Of a DNA stretch of 64,000 bases, positions 24,204 to 36,431 are shown piece after piece. The DNA lies in the NCBI GenBank assembly GCA_032717465.1, contig CM064667.1, positions 1,474,161 through 1,538,160 of the forward strand, in the 5' to 3' direction. The position numbers and the translations under genes were made by a program. Each line of letters begins with the position of its first letter. Within the stretch, counting starts at the first letter, position 1. This stretch comes from Coenobita brevimanus (Eukaryota > Arthropoda > Malacostraca > Decapoda > Coenobitidae). The notes beneath the pieces were generated by a model. The model was not told the DNA's origin. It worked only from the letters and a program-made list of their open reading frames with translations, and did no database searches.

Positions 24204-24359
24204 AGAGAGAGAGAGAGAGAGAGAGAAAACAGGTGGGATGGGGGTAGGTATGGAGACTGATAATCCGATAATTGGTGGTCAAATTGGCAACGTCGCACTC
24301 GGGGAAAGTCCAACTTCTGCCACACCCTGAACGGACTTCTTGCTGCGAAAGGACCATAG
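23741..24359. mobile_element. TIR-bearing non-autonomous DNA element candidate
   Basis: The left end ctatggtcctttc...aagaagtccgttcagggtg is mirrored by the right end ending in gaaaggaccatag. About 36 of the first 38 bases pair. A weaker match extends to roughly 95 bp (for example tgccaaatcaacc against the complement of ggtcaaattggca). TA dinucleotides sit at positions compatible with a TA target duplication. The interior has no coding capacity and holds a TA/GA microsatellite. Superfamily is uncertain (Tc1/mariner-like if the TA is real). Confidence 0.6.
24136..24226. repeat. (TA)n-(GA)n microsatellite inside the TIR element
   Basis: About 32 TA units followed by about 13 GA units. Confidence 0.97.
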
Positions 24360-24556
24360 CTCTGTTTGTCTTGTTGTGTGTCTGTCTGCCCATCCCAACT
24401 GTTTCCCTCTCTCTCTACCTGGATGTTTTACCGTCGAATATTGTTTGTTCTCTGCCTTGTCTGTTAATCTCTCCCCCCCCCTCTCTCTCTATGTCTGCTT
24501 GGAGAGAAGCAAAAGCGAGACAGATGCTACATATATAAACATACAAAAATACATAC

Positions 24557-24558
<2 letters not shown>

Positions 24559-24625
<67 letters not shown>
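24559..24625. repeat. (GA)n microsatellite
   Basis: About 33 uninterrupted GA units. Confidence 0.98.
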
Positions 24626-24629
<4 letters not shown>

Positions 24630-24659
24630 AACCAACTGGTAAGCAAGAAAAACTACAAA

Positions 24660-25220
24660 GCAGAACAATGTCTAAATCCATCTACACATACGCCAGACGA
24701 AGAGAGAGAGAGAGACACGGAGGAATGATGCTGGAAAACGAGTAGAGGGAGAGAGATGGTGCAAGTGCCTGGGAGATGGTGACGGGGGAGAGATGGGAGG
24801 AGGGGCTGGGAGATAAGTAGAGAGTGGATAGTGAGGACTACTGAGAGATACAGAGAGGGGAGGAATATAGAGTTGGAGCTGGAAGATGGGTAAGGGACAG
24901 AGATGTTGGAAAACGACTGAGAGATGTAGAGAAGAGGAGAGTTGGAGGAGAGGGGATGAAGGATAATCCAAGAGGAACTGGGGAAAAGGGCGATATAAAG
25001 AAGGTGGAAAGATAAGAGGGATGAGCTGGAAGTTAAATTAGAGGGATTGAGGAAGAAAACGGCTGGGAGATAATACAGAAAGAGGGAGACGGGGAGGGGA
25101 AGACCTGGAAGATAAAGAAGGGGAAGATAAGGAGAAACACGACGGGGGGGATATGGACGGAGGGAGTGATGAACTGGACGGGCTGAAAGAACATGGTGCT
25201 CCCCTGATACCACATAGATC
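24660..25220. repeat. Purine-rich degenerate tandem region
   Basis: Strong G+A asymmetry with recurring ctgggagat-a and ggaagat motifs at irregular spacing. The minus-strand 186-codon frame across it is a Leu/Ser/Pro-rich product of pyrimidine bias, not a gene. Confidence 0.6.
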
Positions 25221-26585
25221 CAGTGATATGCAAATTACTCACAACGTGATCAACATCCTTCTGATCAACCCGCGGATTCGATCGGCGTCCTATTAGCCTA
25301 ATTGATTTGTCCTGTTTTCCGGTAGCCTACGTTCTTTGCCCTCCTTGTCCTATTATCGTAACTTTATTGACCATACTTTTCGAAAGGACTGGTCTATTGT
25401 AGGTGAGTTTTCAGTCTGCAGATATTGTCTTCACTTTTCTTGCATTAGTCTTTAGGTTAATTTTTGACTGCGTTCTATATGTAGGTGTGAAAGGCCTACT
25501 TACCTATGTTTTCTATGTGGATGTATTTGTAGATGAGTCATAATACGTGGTTAATTTCCTTCACTGCTTCATTTTGGCAGTATCCTCCTCCTTCCCTACA
25601 CACCTGCCAACTTTCCCTTTATTCTGTATCCCACAAGCCCCTTTTTGGCTTCGCATGACCTTGAAATAAATGAGTGTCAGAGGTAATATTACTCTTAAAA
25701 TGAACTCATCTATAGCCAGTGTATCGCTAACGGCTTTACAATTGCTCTGCTAAGATTCATTTTTCAGCCTCTTTGTTTACATCTTTTGAGACGAAGATGT
25801 AATGTGAGAGAGAGGGAATGAGGAAAACAGGATGAAGATGCAAAGTTTGAAAATAACAGTATGAAAGAGGAAGAGGCAGAGAAGAAGAGTAAAAGGGGAA
25901 GTTGGAGGAAGGAGGAAAGAGTGCTGTTGGCTGAAGGAAAAAGACGCGAGAAACGTGGGAGGAAAAAAGGAAGCTGCAATGACTGCTATTAACTTAATGC
26001 GATGGAGGAGGAGGGTAAGAGGAGGAAGAGAAAACTAATAAGAAAACGAGGAAGATGGAGGAAAGAAGAATGGGCGTAGCAGGCTCAGGGAGAGAGGAGG
26101 GAACTTGGGAGGATGGAAGGATGAAAATGGAGAGGTTTATAATCAGACTGGAAGGAAGGACTGAGCAGGTGAGCAGGGGTAAAAACAGGACAGGAAAATC
26201 ATTGCCTTGCCTGCGTTGATCTGGTCCTAATGAATACAGTTATGCAGTAACTGATGTGCCAGAGCGTACAGTACAGTTTATAAGTGAACTGCCTCATGGG
26301 TGTGGTGGGCTCAGGTGCTGCATGACTCCGCTTCATTAATCACAAGCAATATCAAGTTCAAAATCAGTGGTCATGTGTAACCCAGTCATGTTTACAGCGG
26401 TAATTAAGTGATCACATGGTAACGACAGCATATACAAGAGAAGAGTAGTATGTTACTGGTGTAACGAAATGTAACTACATTGTTTATCGATACGAGGAAA
26501 CGCCCAATATAAAGCCAAGTCCCACACTACCAATATATTTCATGAGAGGTAAGATCAGTATCGGTACATCTTATTACCGTTAGAT
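25221..26585. other. No gene recognised; contains a second purine-rich tract
   Basis: 25795-26115 is again strongly purine-rich on the plus strand. The remainder is unremarkable. I see no splice-bounded exon, RNA gene or element edge I can defend. Confidence 0.4.
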
Positions 26586-26779
26586 TATAGTAGGACTCGC
26601 CTAAGTTTGCGGCTGTGGTGTGGCCCGCACCTGTGTACAGTGTTGCCACGTTTTCTATACCGTTATCTCTCTCTCTCTCTCTCCTGGCGGGAGATGTGAG
26701 CCACCCTGAGTACTTTTGATTCTTTTATAAGTTGTTTATAATTGTGCTTTCATTTGTTAATTTGGCGAGTCCTACTATA
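26586..26779. mobile_element. 194-bp MITE-like element with 16-bp perfect TIRs
   Basis: tatagtaggactcgcc (26586-26601) is exactly inverted at 26764-26779. The 160-bp interior contains a short CT run and no coding capacity. The outer bases could include a TA target duplication. Family unassigned. Confidence 0.65.
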
Positions 26780-27147
26780 GGCTATACACCAAGGACATGT
26801 ACTGGTATATCTCTGTGATCAGATTCCTTATCAAAAACAAGTTCTAATATCATCACTAATCATATATACCGGGTGTCTGGGGGGATGAGAGAAACTTCAG
26901 GTTATTCTCTGGATAATTTCAAGTATAAAATTCTGTATGAACATGGATCCAATTTTCAGTCAATACCGAGTTACAGGTACTGATGAGGTTACTGGGAAAT
27001 TATAAGGAGACCAATTTCTCTGGTAAGATCACTAGTAAATGTAGCTCCATAAAGACTGAGAACAGTAACCATAATGACGAAGCTTATTATACTAAAAATA
27101 AACCAAAGAATAACCAGAACTTTTTTCACATATTTCGGGGGAAGCCC

Positions 27148-27264
<117 letters not shown>

Positions 27265-28028
27265 AATGTGGATAAATATATGGGAGAAAAAGAAGGGTAA
27301 AAGATGTTAATGAGAGGTTCAATAAATAAAGTAAAACAAGATATTCTAACGGTGGAAGAAAAGGAAGGTAAAACATGTGAGTGGTCAACAGTAACATAAA
27401 TGGATGGGACAGCATGGGTATGGTGCAGTCTGACTACTGTCTAGATTTAAATTTATAACACTCTACCACCAAATACTGAAGGTCTGTTACTGGCTAAGAA
27501 ATTACACTTTACTAAATGAAGTCGCTGGAAAAGTGAAAAATATAATAATCTGTGTAAAGAATAAGTAGCTAAAGCTGTACAGCCCAGAGAGGAAGAGTGG
27601 GTAGAGACAACCACGAGGAACACTTATAATAACATCATACCTTTTAGAAGAAAAACTGCACTCGTAACAGTAGCTTCTGATCGACCAGATAGGAAAATTA
27701 TGACTTAAGTTCATACGTAACGGAATGCATAAGAGAGAGAGAGAGAGAGAGACTATAGGAGGCCATTATATATTTGTAAAAAAAAATAATAATAATCCAA
27801 ATTCGACGATGACTTCGAATGTGCTTGGCATGGTAGCACAGCCACTAAAAAAATTAGGCAATACGGGAATCTGCGAACCAACAGAGCGCCCTACCGGAAC
27901 CCATATTGTCAACCAGAGAGAAGTCTGACAAGAAAAATGCTTTACAAAAGATAAACACAGACCATTCGTACATGAGGTGTCTTCCCATTCGGACTAATAA
28001 AAGACAAAGGCTAAGCACAAAGAATTTC

Positions 28029-28215
28029 ATAAAGCAACACACTTACACACTGGCCTTCAAGTTGCTTTCACCACATTCGCTTCTATATCACCATTAAATC
28101 CATGAAGCACCACACTTACACACCTGACATTCGGTTGCTGTCACCACATTCGCTGCTCTGTCACCGACAACGTCATAAAGCACCACGTTAGGCTGCTGTG
28201 ACTACATTCTCTATT
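28029..28215. repeat. Minisatellite, about 73-bp period, 2.5 units
   Basis: cat-aagcaccacacttacacac...ttgct-tcaccacattcgct recurs at 28029, 28101 and, shortened, 28174. Confidence 0.75.
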
Positions 28216-29276
28216 CCACGCCCACAAAAAGTTTTTCCCTTCATGTTTCTTATGATGCAACATGTAGTTTGGTTATTCCCTCAAACGATCACAAGAGGAG
28301 TCAGTGACACACTCTTAACGATACATACTGTACTCTAAATATCACATACACAATGACACACGTAACCAGCATACGCACACATCAGTCAAACACTACTCAG
28401 ATTCCATAACATACAGTACATATAGGAATCCACTTCCCCACCAGACACTGAGTAGAATGGATCATAACACATTGGGCAAAGCATAGTCCCACAATCATCT
28501 CTGGATCTTGTTAACGTCACCATCCACCTCAACCATTCACCCACCAAACCTATTATCAGTCTGAACAGGTCATAGCCTATAGCGATTCACACGCTATATT
28601 TGGACGTACAGATATGATGTATGATTAATATTATATAACTGGGTGGGGGCGGATGGGGAGGGAAGGGATGGCAGGCGATGATCATGGTTATTTCTGGTCT
28701 CTTGGGGATAAGCCCTGGTTGGTGGCTTTTTAACTGTACGCATTAGACTCTGATCATAGACTAGTAACCCGTTTTTTGAGGTTCAATATTCCACCCACAC
28801 ATTAGCAGACGGCACTACTGTACACTACCTTATCACTTCTTGAGATCTAATACCCAAAATGTGCTGGAATTAGCGAAGGCGTGTTGACGAGTTATGGAAA
28901 TTTTTAACACCCTAAATACTCGTATCCCCAAGCCAAGCACTGCAACAGAAATAGGACTTAATACTTTACATTATAGTGCAAGCACTTCTGTAAATATATA
29001 CCTTAGTGGTATGGCTGCAGTTTGGAATGTAAATGTTTGATTTCTTAGGCCCATGCTCTCCTCGGATAAGGAGGTCCTCACCTCCTTCTAACTGATTTAT
29101 TTCGCTTTTTACACCTAATTACCCTTTTTCATGTTATATAAATGCCTCGAGTACCACATTCTCTGCATAAATAACATACAATGGGATAATAAGCCAAATC
29201 CCAAAATAAATCACTAAAGACGAGGCGCCAACGCTTATGGTAATCTGACCTGCTTTTACGGCCACTGCAAGCCAGA

Positions 29277-30395
29277 GATGGCATATGACAGGGTGGATAG
29301 ACAAGGATCGTGGAAAGTATCAAGAATATAATTATGGAGTGGATGGGAAGTTGTTGAATGCTGTGAAGAGTATGTATGAGGGTGCTAAGGCTGCAGTGCG
29401 TGTGGATAATGAACTGAGTGAATTTTTCTATTTGAAGGTTGAGCTGAAACAGGGATGTGTCATGTCTCCATGGTTGTTCAGTCTATATATGGATGGGGTA
29501 ATAAAAGAGGTACAAGGTAGGGCAGTGGATGTTGGAGCGGCCATAGTGAGAGAGGGCAGTGTTTGGAAACTCCCTGTACTGTTGTTTGCAGATGATACTG
29601 TGTTGTTAAGTGAAGACGAAGGGGAGCTGCAAGGCTTGGTGGATGAGTTTGGGAGAGTGTGTAAGAAACGGAATCTAAAGGTGAATGTAGGGAAGAGTAA
29701 AGTTATGGTCTTCGAGAGAGGTGAAGTCAGTGAATGTACAGTGAGACTGGATGGTGAGGAAATGGAAAATGTGAGTATGTTTAAGTACTTGGGTAGTGTG
29801 ATGAGTAAGGATGGAAGTTTGGAGGGTGACGTGCTTGAAAGGGTACAGCAGGGAAGAAAGGTTGCTGATTCCTTGAAAGCAGTGATAAGGAACAGTGAAG
29901 TGAGCATGGAAGTGAAAAAGTTATTACATAACAGTATTGTGATACCAACTCTAACATATGGAAGTGAAGCTTGGACGTTGTTGGAGGGGCACAAGTCAAG
30001 TGCGAGAGCAGTGGAAATGAGTTATCTGAGAGAAGCACGTGGAGTCACATGGAGAGACAGACTGACAAATGAGGATATAAGGGAGAGTTGTGGTGTGGAT
30101 GTGCATGTGATAGGAAGTGTTAAGAGAAACACACTTAGGTGGTCTGGCCATGTGGGGAGGATGGAGAGTAAGAGACTGATGAGGAGAGTGTATGTGAGTG
30201 AGGTGGAGGGTGAGAGAGGGAGGGGAAGGCCAAGGATGAGATGGAGGGATGGAGTGGAGAGGCATGTGAGAAATGGGGGTGTGAACTGGGAGCAGAGCAG
30301 AGGAATTGTGGGGGACAGGGCGACGTGGAGGCGATTTGTTTGTGGCCACCCTGTAAGGGATTAAGGCGTATGGCAATAGATAGATAGATAGCATG
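29277..30395 (+). pseudogene. Second RTE-like LINE copy, 5'-truncated inside RT
   Basis: Begins inside RT motif A (AYDRVDRQGSWKV), with a frameshift after about 29325. It then stays open to TAA at 30362-30364: LLNAVKSMYEGAKAAVRV, KQGCVMSPWLFSLYMDGV, catalytic FADD at 29586-29597, LKVNVGKSKVMVFE, FKYLGSVM, LRWSGHVGRM, GRGRPRMRWRDGV. The domain order matches the 9494 copy with about half the residues conserved, so it is another subfamily. Endonuclease and the N-terminal RT are missing. It ends in agatagatagata at about 30378-30392, the same kind of tail as the 9494 copy. It is a truncated copy with no means of moving itself. Confidence 0.85.
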
Positions 30396-31916
30396 TCAGT
30401 CACATAAATCACTGAGTCAATTGCCAACCTAACCTAACAAACGGGTAAATACGATCTAATCTAGCCTGACCATCGACGAGAGAAACTTAAGCCAATTAGA
30501 CATCACAGGGCCCCAGCTAAGAGAGATTTGAGGGGTCAGGTTCAGGGCATAAAGTGACTGCCTCTGTTATGCTGCCGGTCAGTGTTCTACGTTTGGCCTC
30601 CGCTGGGCTGCCGTGGAATGAACGACTTCAGTTACGGAACTTATGGAGGTGAACGGCATGAGGAGGAGAGACAGACCACGGACGAAACCACGGAAAGGTT
30701 GGGGGAATACGGCGGGTGGGTGGGTTGAGATAGAGTCAAAGGCTGCACGTAAGTGTGTAGACGGAGGAGACAGACCACGGGGAGGTTGGAAGGACAGGAG
30801 GGAATATGGAAGACGGAATGGGATGGAACTGAATAAAGGAATTCCGTTACAGAAGTTGATGAAAGCATGAAGCAGTAGGATGTGGCCGTGGTGGAGGAAT
30901 GAAGTATGCATGAATGAACGACACGATGGAATGGATTGCGGGTCTATTGAGAAAGATTTCAATGTAGTTTTGATGCAACCACCACAAGGAAATGACTACT
31001 ACATCAGGATATGGACACACATGTATATGCAAAGAAAGTAAAAGGTTCGGTGGATGTAAATGCAGACTCCGGCTTCCAAGGACCTGACAAAATTTCTGCT
31101 CTTGCTTGAAACAGTACGAGGATTGTTTTGGAAAAAAAAAAAAAATGTTCTTGCCTCAGCCCCTACGACAGGCACATCATAAACATATCCCCAGTACACG
31201 ATGACAAAAATAATAAGAAATCCCGCTACAAACAACCACGGTCGCCTTCACTGCTCACGAAGATTGTCTGGAGCTCTCTTGTGGTAAAGACGAGTGAAAC
31301 AAGACCACTCCAACAACAGCCATCCTTCACATTCACATAGTCAACAATCTGGTACAAGTATGACCTATATCATTACTTACACGACATTACACATTATCAC
31401 TGCACCTACGATTATTTCAGTCACCATCACCATACTGTAGAAAAAATGGTTTCGGGAAGGGAAAGTTTAGGAATGAATGCATGAGTAGGGAGAAGAGTTG
31501 GTGGGATTTGGAAGGATGGAGGAAAAGAGACTGGGTGACATGTGGAAGAAGGGAGCATGGGATAGAGTGAGGGAAGGAGGGAGGTATAGGGGGGTGGGAT
31601 GCAGATGGAGAAAGAGTATGCGATGAGTACGATTTAAAAAAATAAATGAGTGTGGAGGAATGTAGGAAGAGAGTAAACGAGCAGAAGAGGAAGGGTGAGT
31701 GGGTAGGAATGGAGGGAAGAATGGAAGGGTTTGCAAGGAAGTTAAATGAGCTGAATGAGTTGCGTGTGAAAGAGGAGAAGGTGGAAAGCAGGGAAGAAGG
31801 GAGAGTGAGTACAAGTGTTAGAGGAGAGTGATGAGGAAGCTGGAATACGAGTGGAAAAGTAGAGAATGAAGGAGAACAGAAGTGTTGAACAGAGAAGTGT
31901 TAGTGGGAAAGGTGAA
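30396..31916. other. No recognised feature
   Basis: Purine-rich stretches (30640-30900, 31470-31900) give Lys/Arg/Glu-rich or Pro/Ser-rich frames on either strand that I do not believe are coding. Confidence 0.4.
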
Positions 31917-32440
31917 ATGAGAGTGGGTGAGATATGGGGGAGGGAGAGTGGATTAGATGCAAGGAAGTAGTGATGTGAGGTGAGAAGAAAATAATGTGGA
32001 TGGAGAGAGAGTGGGTGGGATACAGAGGTAGGGAGAGTGGGAGAGATTTAGAGGGAGGGAGTGGGTGAGATTTGGAGGGTGCGAGAGTGGGTGAGATTTG
32101 GAGGGAGCGAGAGTGGGTGAGATATGGAGGAAGAAAGAGTGGGTGAGATTGCATGGAGGGAGAGTGGGTGAGATGTGGAGGAAGGGAGAGTGGGTGATAT
32201 TGCATGGAGGGAGTGTGGGTGAGATGTGGAGGAAGGGAGAGTGGGTGAGATGTGGAGGGAGGCAGAGTGGGTGAGATGTGGTGGCAGGGAGAGTGGGTGA
32301 GAAGTGGAGTGGGGAAGAGTGGGTGAGAAGTGGAGGGAGAGTGGGTGAGATGTGGAGGGAGGGAGAATGGGTGAGGTGTGGAGGGAAGGAGAGTGAGTGT
32401 GATGCTGATGGAGGGAGGGAGAGTGGGTGGAAGGTGGATG
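31917..32440. repeat. Minisatellite, about 26-bp period, about 18 units
   Basis: Consensus agagtgggtgagatgtggagg with a variable end. Units degrade toward both edges. Confidence 0.9.
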
Positions 32441-32610
32441 AAGATTGAGAGTGGAAACCTGTGGGGGTGGAAGCCGAGTGGAGGAATGAGAGGGGAGGAC
32501 TGATAATGAAGGGGTGGTAGATTATTAGCTGATACCAGTAATCTTCATCTTAATTTGGACCCCAGTCTATCACAGGGAAGAGATGGAATCGTCCAAATTC
32601 TATTTTTGAC

Positions 32611-32613
<3 letters not shown>

Positions 32614-32658
<45 letters not shown>
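32614..32658. repeat. (CA)n microsatellite
   Basis: About 22 CA units. Confidence 0.97.
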
Positions 32659-32963
32659 ACATCTGACTCAGGAGTTACGTAGGGCAGGCGGCGGGGTTAC
32701 AAGGTTAAGGGGGGAGGGACACGTGAAGCTAACGCCCTCACCCCCACTCCCCCCAAAACGCCCTTCTCCTCCCCTCTTCCTTGTTTCATTCTTTCTCTCT
32801 GTGTTTCTCTCCACTTCCCTTCACTCAGCATCTTTCCCACTTTCCAACCTTTTCTTTTCCTCCCTTTCTCATTCGCAGCCCCTTCCCGACGAGTATTTTT
32901 TAACCTCCATATCAAGACAATTTTGTTAAGCTTAGGAAATACTTTTATAAAATGAGCAACAGT

Positions 32964-33030
32964 CACGCCTCGAATGGAACACAGGCCTCATTCGGCTGGC
33001 GCACCCTGATCCACTAGACCACCTGGCGTC
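32964..33030 (-). other. tRNA-like / pol III SINE-head fragment
   Basis: The minus strand has an A-box-like tggtctagtgg and a B-box-like gttccattc. Its outer bases can pair as an acceptor stem (gacgcc with ggcgtg, five of six). The D-arm segment resembles tRNA-Glu-type sequence, but the anticodon arm does not fold cleanly. It is more likely a tRNA pseudogene or SINE head than a working tRNA. No A-rich tail follows. Confidence 0.4.
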
Positions 33031-34411
33031 ATTTGGTTTTATGGTTACTACCCAATACAGTAAACGGTTTCCTCGTTTTAAAAAACCATCGCGCTTGTCA
33101 CTTAATGTAAGTCAACTAAACGCAGCGCTGCATAAAGTGAGTGGATAGTGGACGTCCCCTCCTTCCATCATCAAATTAATAATAATAATAATAATAATAA
33201 TAAAACACTTTAATCATCCTACTAAATAAATAAATAAAAAAAAGTCCCAACTTCCTAACAGTAGTTGACAAAACGCTGGGTAATCACAACTTACTTGCAA
33301 CTTTCCATTGCCCCCTAGTCCCTTCAAAGAAAAACTAACCTGCACATCTTCCAGCCAACCAACTCCATCACTGGCTTCGTCACACAAACATCACCATCAG
33401 TAAGGTATGATGCCATGATGCCTCAAAAACGCCAGGCACAGCACAGGCCATTCATTCGTTAAATGTTTTTCTTCACAACCACACTGCTTCATTGCAATTT
33501 CCTCAGCAAGTTTTCACTGTAGTCATGTGTTTGCACCGTAACCAGCACTGCGTAAGCACACAAGCAGTTCAATCCCCAAAATATGGTAAATGTGGCAGAG
33601 CATATAACACTCACCACCCCACTGAACAGACACGAGTAACTGAGGTAAGGTTACTAAGGTAGCCTAATGAACTTGCTGTGCGACTCGGGACGGCGCCTAA
33701 CCACGATACACAACCACACATTTTTTTATTAAGGATACCAAGTGCCTGAAGCGCCATCTACTGACCTCCAATACTCCTAAAAATATGTATAAACATTACC
33801 CAAAATACTTAATCAGAAACATATATGGCAAAGGTGGTATATAAGGCAAATTTACCACCTCATCAACTTTGCTACAGTTGGCAGCCTTGATTAGCAGCCC
33901 CAACGCTGACCGGGAAGTGAGAGGAGACGTTGCTATATTTTAATACATAGTCTATATTTTATATGCAGTATGCTATCAGACCAGTATCATTATTCAGTAC
34001 ATTTCAAGGTCAATTTTGGAACGTAGTGTTTGGTGTTTGTTGTGTTACTTAAATATAGTGGAAAAATACTGTTCGTTTGAGGTAGTGTTAAGGCTTTTAA
34101 AAACGGGATATAAACTCCGACACATTCAAGGAATAGCTATTGCCTCCCTCCAGAATTACAAATATGTATTCTGCGTGGTTAAATTCCAGGTGGCCATCCT
34201 TCATACAATTTAGTTTCATGTCTTTAAAAATTTTCAGCTGGCGGGATTAGATTAGCATGAAATAAATGTGACCACAGAGGAACAAAGAGATTAATGTGAT
34301 ACTAAGCGAAATCATTTGAAAACTGCCTCCAGGTTTCACGTTTTTGTTTTCTATTTTATTCATCTTTCATCAACAGGCAACATTTAAGGCTTATCATCAT
34401 CATCATCATCA

Positions 34412-34447
<36 letters not shown>

Positions 34448-34769
34448 TCTCTCTCTCTGACAGGGCAGATGCAAACAAATACATAGAAAGACATAGAGAT
34501 AACAGCGCAGACAAGACAGCTTAGCATTATTGCAGTTAAAGAAAACAATTGGTCTGCGACGCAAGCACGGACGCACATACACATACATCCAAACTCACTC
34601 TCTCCCTCTCTTTGGATGTTCACAGCAATATACGGCCCTGGAGATGAAAGAAAACGAAACACCCAGGAATGACTTACTCATAACATACTCGCTGCAAGAA
34701 TTTACTGCCTGCTAAAGAGAATGGTATATTTATTTTCAGTGTGTTTATTTCGTGCTGTGAATTAATATG
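33031..34769. other. Noncoding stretch with trinucleotide repeats
   Basis: Contains (AAT)n at about 33176-33203 and (CAT)n(TAT)n at about 34392-34446, then a short CT run. Short frames of 60-90 codons have no recognisable similarity. Confidence 0.5.
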
Positions 34770-34778
34770 GCAGTTGAA

Positions 34779-36431
34779 ATGCGTGGCTTTAACAGACACA
34801 CATACGGTACTCCGGAATATTCCGGAGAATACCATAGTATCCCCGACAACGAGGCGAACCAGAAACAACGGAGTTCGCCCACGAGAATGCCGACACCCCC
34901 ACTCGGACCCCACGGGGTAGCCGCCACTAGCCACCACCATTCCGGGCAACAACGACGCATGTCAGCCCGGGCCGTGCGCCCCTGTGACATTCAACCACCA
35001 CGCCGCCGCCACCGTAGGCGAAAGACACTACCTTCGCGTGGCGGAATCACCGAGTTAGCTAGGGGTGGAGTCAGAAACAATACTCCAGGCAGCGCCCCTC
35101 AGGTAGAGACGATCTATGGTCGCTCTTATAGTGAAAAGGTAGAGACGATCTATGGTCGCTCCCATAAAACCCCGGTAGAGACGATCTATGGTCGCTCCCA
35201 TAAAAACCCGGTAGAGACGATCTATGGTCGCTCCCATAAAACCCCGGTAGAGACGATCAATGGTCGCTCCCGTAACACCCAGGTAGAGACGATCAATGGT
35301 CGCTCCCTTGGCCCTCCGGTAGAGACGATCTATGGTCGCTCCCATAAAACCCCGGTAGAGACGATCAGTGGTCGCTCCCATAACACCCAGGTAGAGACGA
35401 TCAATGGTCGCTCCCTTGGCCCTCCGGTAGAGACGATCTATGGTCGCTCCCATAACACCCCGGTAGAGACAATCAATAGTCGCTCCCGTAACACCCAGGT
35501 AGAGACGATCAATGGTCGCTCCCTTGGTCCTCCGGTAGAGACGATCAATGGTCGCTCCCTTGGTCCTCCGGTAGAGACGATCAATGGTCGCTCCCATAAA
35601 ATCCTGGTAGAGACGATCACTGGTCGCTCCCCCAAAACCCAGGTAGAGATGATCAACGGTCGCTCCCCTAAAGCTCAGGTAGAGACGATCAATGGTCGCT
35701 CCCTTAGCCCTCCAGTCGAAACGATCAACGGTCGCTCCCCTAAAACTCGGGTAGAGACGATCAACGGTCGCTCCCCCAAGACCCAGGTAAAGACGATCCA
35801 TGGTCGCTCCCTTGGCCCCCCGGTAGAGACGATCAATAGTCGCTCCCCCAAAAACCAGGTAGAGACGATCTATGGTCGCTCCCCCAAAATCCAGGCAGAG
35901 ACGATCAATGGTCGCTCTCCCAAAGCTCAGGTAGAGACGATCAACGGTCGCTCCCTCAGCACTCCGGTAGAGACGATCGATGGTCGCTACCAGGGCATAG
36001 TGAGGAGAAGGACGTCTCCACAACCAGAGGTTGAACTCCAGGGGTCTCGCTCTGGAATATCTCGGAGAGACCTCCCTGTTTCCCCCGGCCTCTGTTCCCT
36101 ACGCGTTGCCTTTGAACAGACCCACCTGTCGGGCCCCCGTGACAGCCGCTGCCGCAGTCCTCCCCTGACGGCGCCCCTGCTCGTGGGAGACCGCAGTCTG
36201 TCGCGTCTTCCGGCCCGCCCTAGGACACCTGGGCGAGACCTCACCACGCCCCTGCGACGCCGGGACCTGACCCAGAGGTTCCTAGACCTCTTCGGCCCCA
36301 GTCCCAAGGGCCTTACGCCGGAGCCCAGTCCGGAAACCCCCGACGCGAGAGGACGCCCTCGCGAGTCGCCCCGTGCCTTCTCGGCTCGCCCCGCCCTGAC
36401 GACGCCCTCAGTCCGACCGGATCGCCGATGA
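34779..36431 (+). CDS. LTR-encoded ORF with 12-residue tandem repeats (hypothetical)
   Basis: 550 codons counted from the first ATG inside the LTR; the ATG at 34767 lies in flanking DNA. An N-terminal segment of about 108 residues (MRGFNRHTYGTPEYSGEYHS, then an Arg-rich patch RRRHRRRK) precedes 25 repeats of VETI-x-GRS-x4 (35103-36002). A Pro/Arg/Ser-rich C-terminus of about 140 residues includes LTQRFLDLFGPSPKG. No signal peptide or membrane segment is visible. The 3' LTR copy of the frame is broken by a 1-bp deletion near 40463 and an 8-bp deletion near 41305. A 36-bp unit keeps several frames open, so the repeat alone proves nothing; openness of both non-repeat flanks is the argument for coding. 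No recognised family. Confidence 0.5.
   Translation: MRGFNRHTYGTPEYSGEYHSIPDNEANQKQRSSPTRMPTPPLGPHGVAATSHHHSGQQRRMSARAVRPCDIQPPRRRHRRRKTLPSRGGITELARGGVRNNTPGSAPQVETIYGRSYSEKVETIYGRSHKTPVETIYGRSHKNPVETIYGRSHKTPVETINGRSRNTQVETINGRSLGPPVETIYGRSHKTPVETISGRSHNTQVETINGRSLGPPVETIYGRSHNTPVETINSRSRNTQVETINGRSLGPPVETINGRSLGPPVETINGRSHKILVETITGRSPKTQVEMINGRSPKAQVETINGRSLSPPVETINGRSPKTRVETINGRSPKTQVKTIHGRSLGPPVETINSRSPKNQVETIYGRSPKIQAETINGRSPKAQVETINGRSLSTPVETIDGRYQGIVRRRTSPQPEVELQGSRSGISRRDLPVSPGLCSLRVAFEQTHLSGPRDSRCRSPPLTAPLLVGDRSLSRLPARPRTPGRDLTTPLRRRDLTQRFLDLFGPSPKGLTPEPSPETPDARGRPRESPRAFSARPALTTPSVRPDRR
35103..36002 (+). repeat. 36-bp tandem repeat, 25 units, in the 5' LTR
   Basis: Consensus gtagagacgatc-NAT-ggtcgctccc plus a variable 11-12 nt. 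Position 5 of the encoded unit varies among Y, N, S, T, H and D. The last four residues fall into classes such as HKTP, RNTQ, LGPP and PKTQ that partly recur as a three-unit higher-order pattern (H-x-TP, RNTQ, LGPP). Every unit is 36 nt, with no frame-breaking indel. Confidence 0.97.

Noticed and set aside
24653..25213. 186-codon minus-strand frame
   Set aside because: Pyrimidine-biased Leu/Ser/Pro translation of a degenerate purine-rich repeat; no motif.
30434..30446. cctaacctaac as an arthropod telomeric repeat
   Set aside because: Only two units, inside unrelated sequence.
35103..36002. Possible CRISPR-like array (regular repeats with variable parts)
   Set aside because: Units are contiguous 36-bp tandem repeats in LTRs of a eukaryotic retrotransposon, with no unique spacers of protospacer size.
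35055..36023. 322-codon minus-strand frame of GATIDRLY repeats across the 36-bp array
   Set aside because: A 36-bp unit keeps opposite-strand frames open too. This frame covers mostly the array and has no start context or conserved flanks, and it is antisense to the element.
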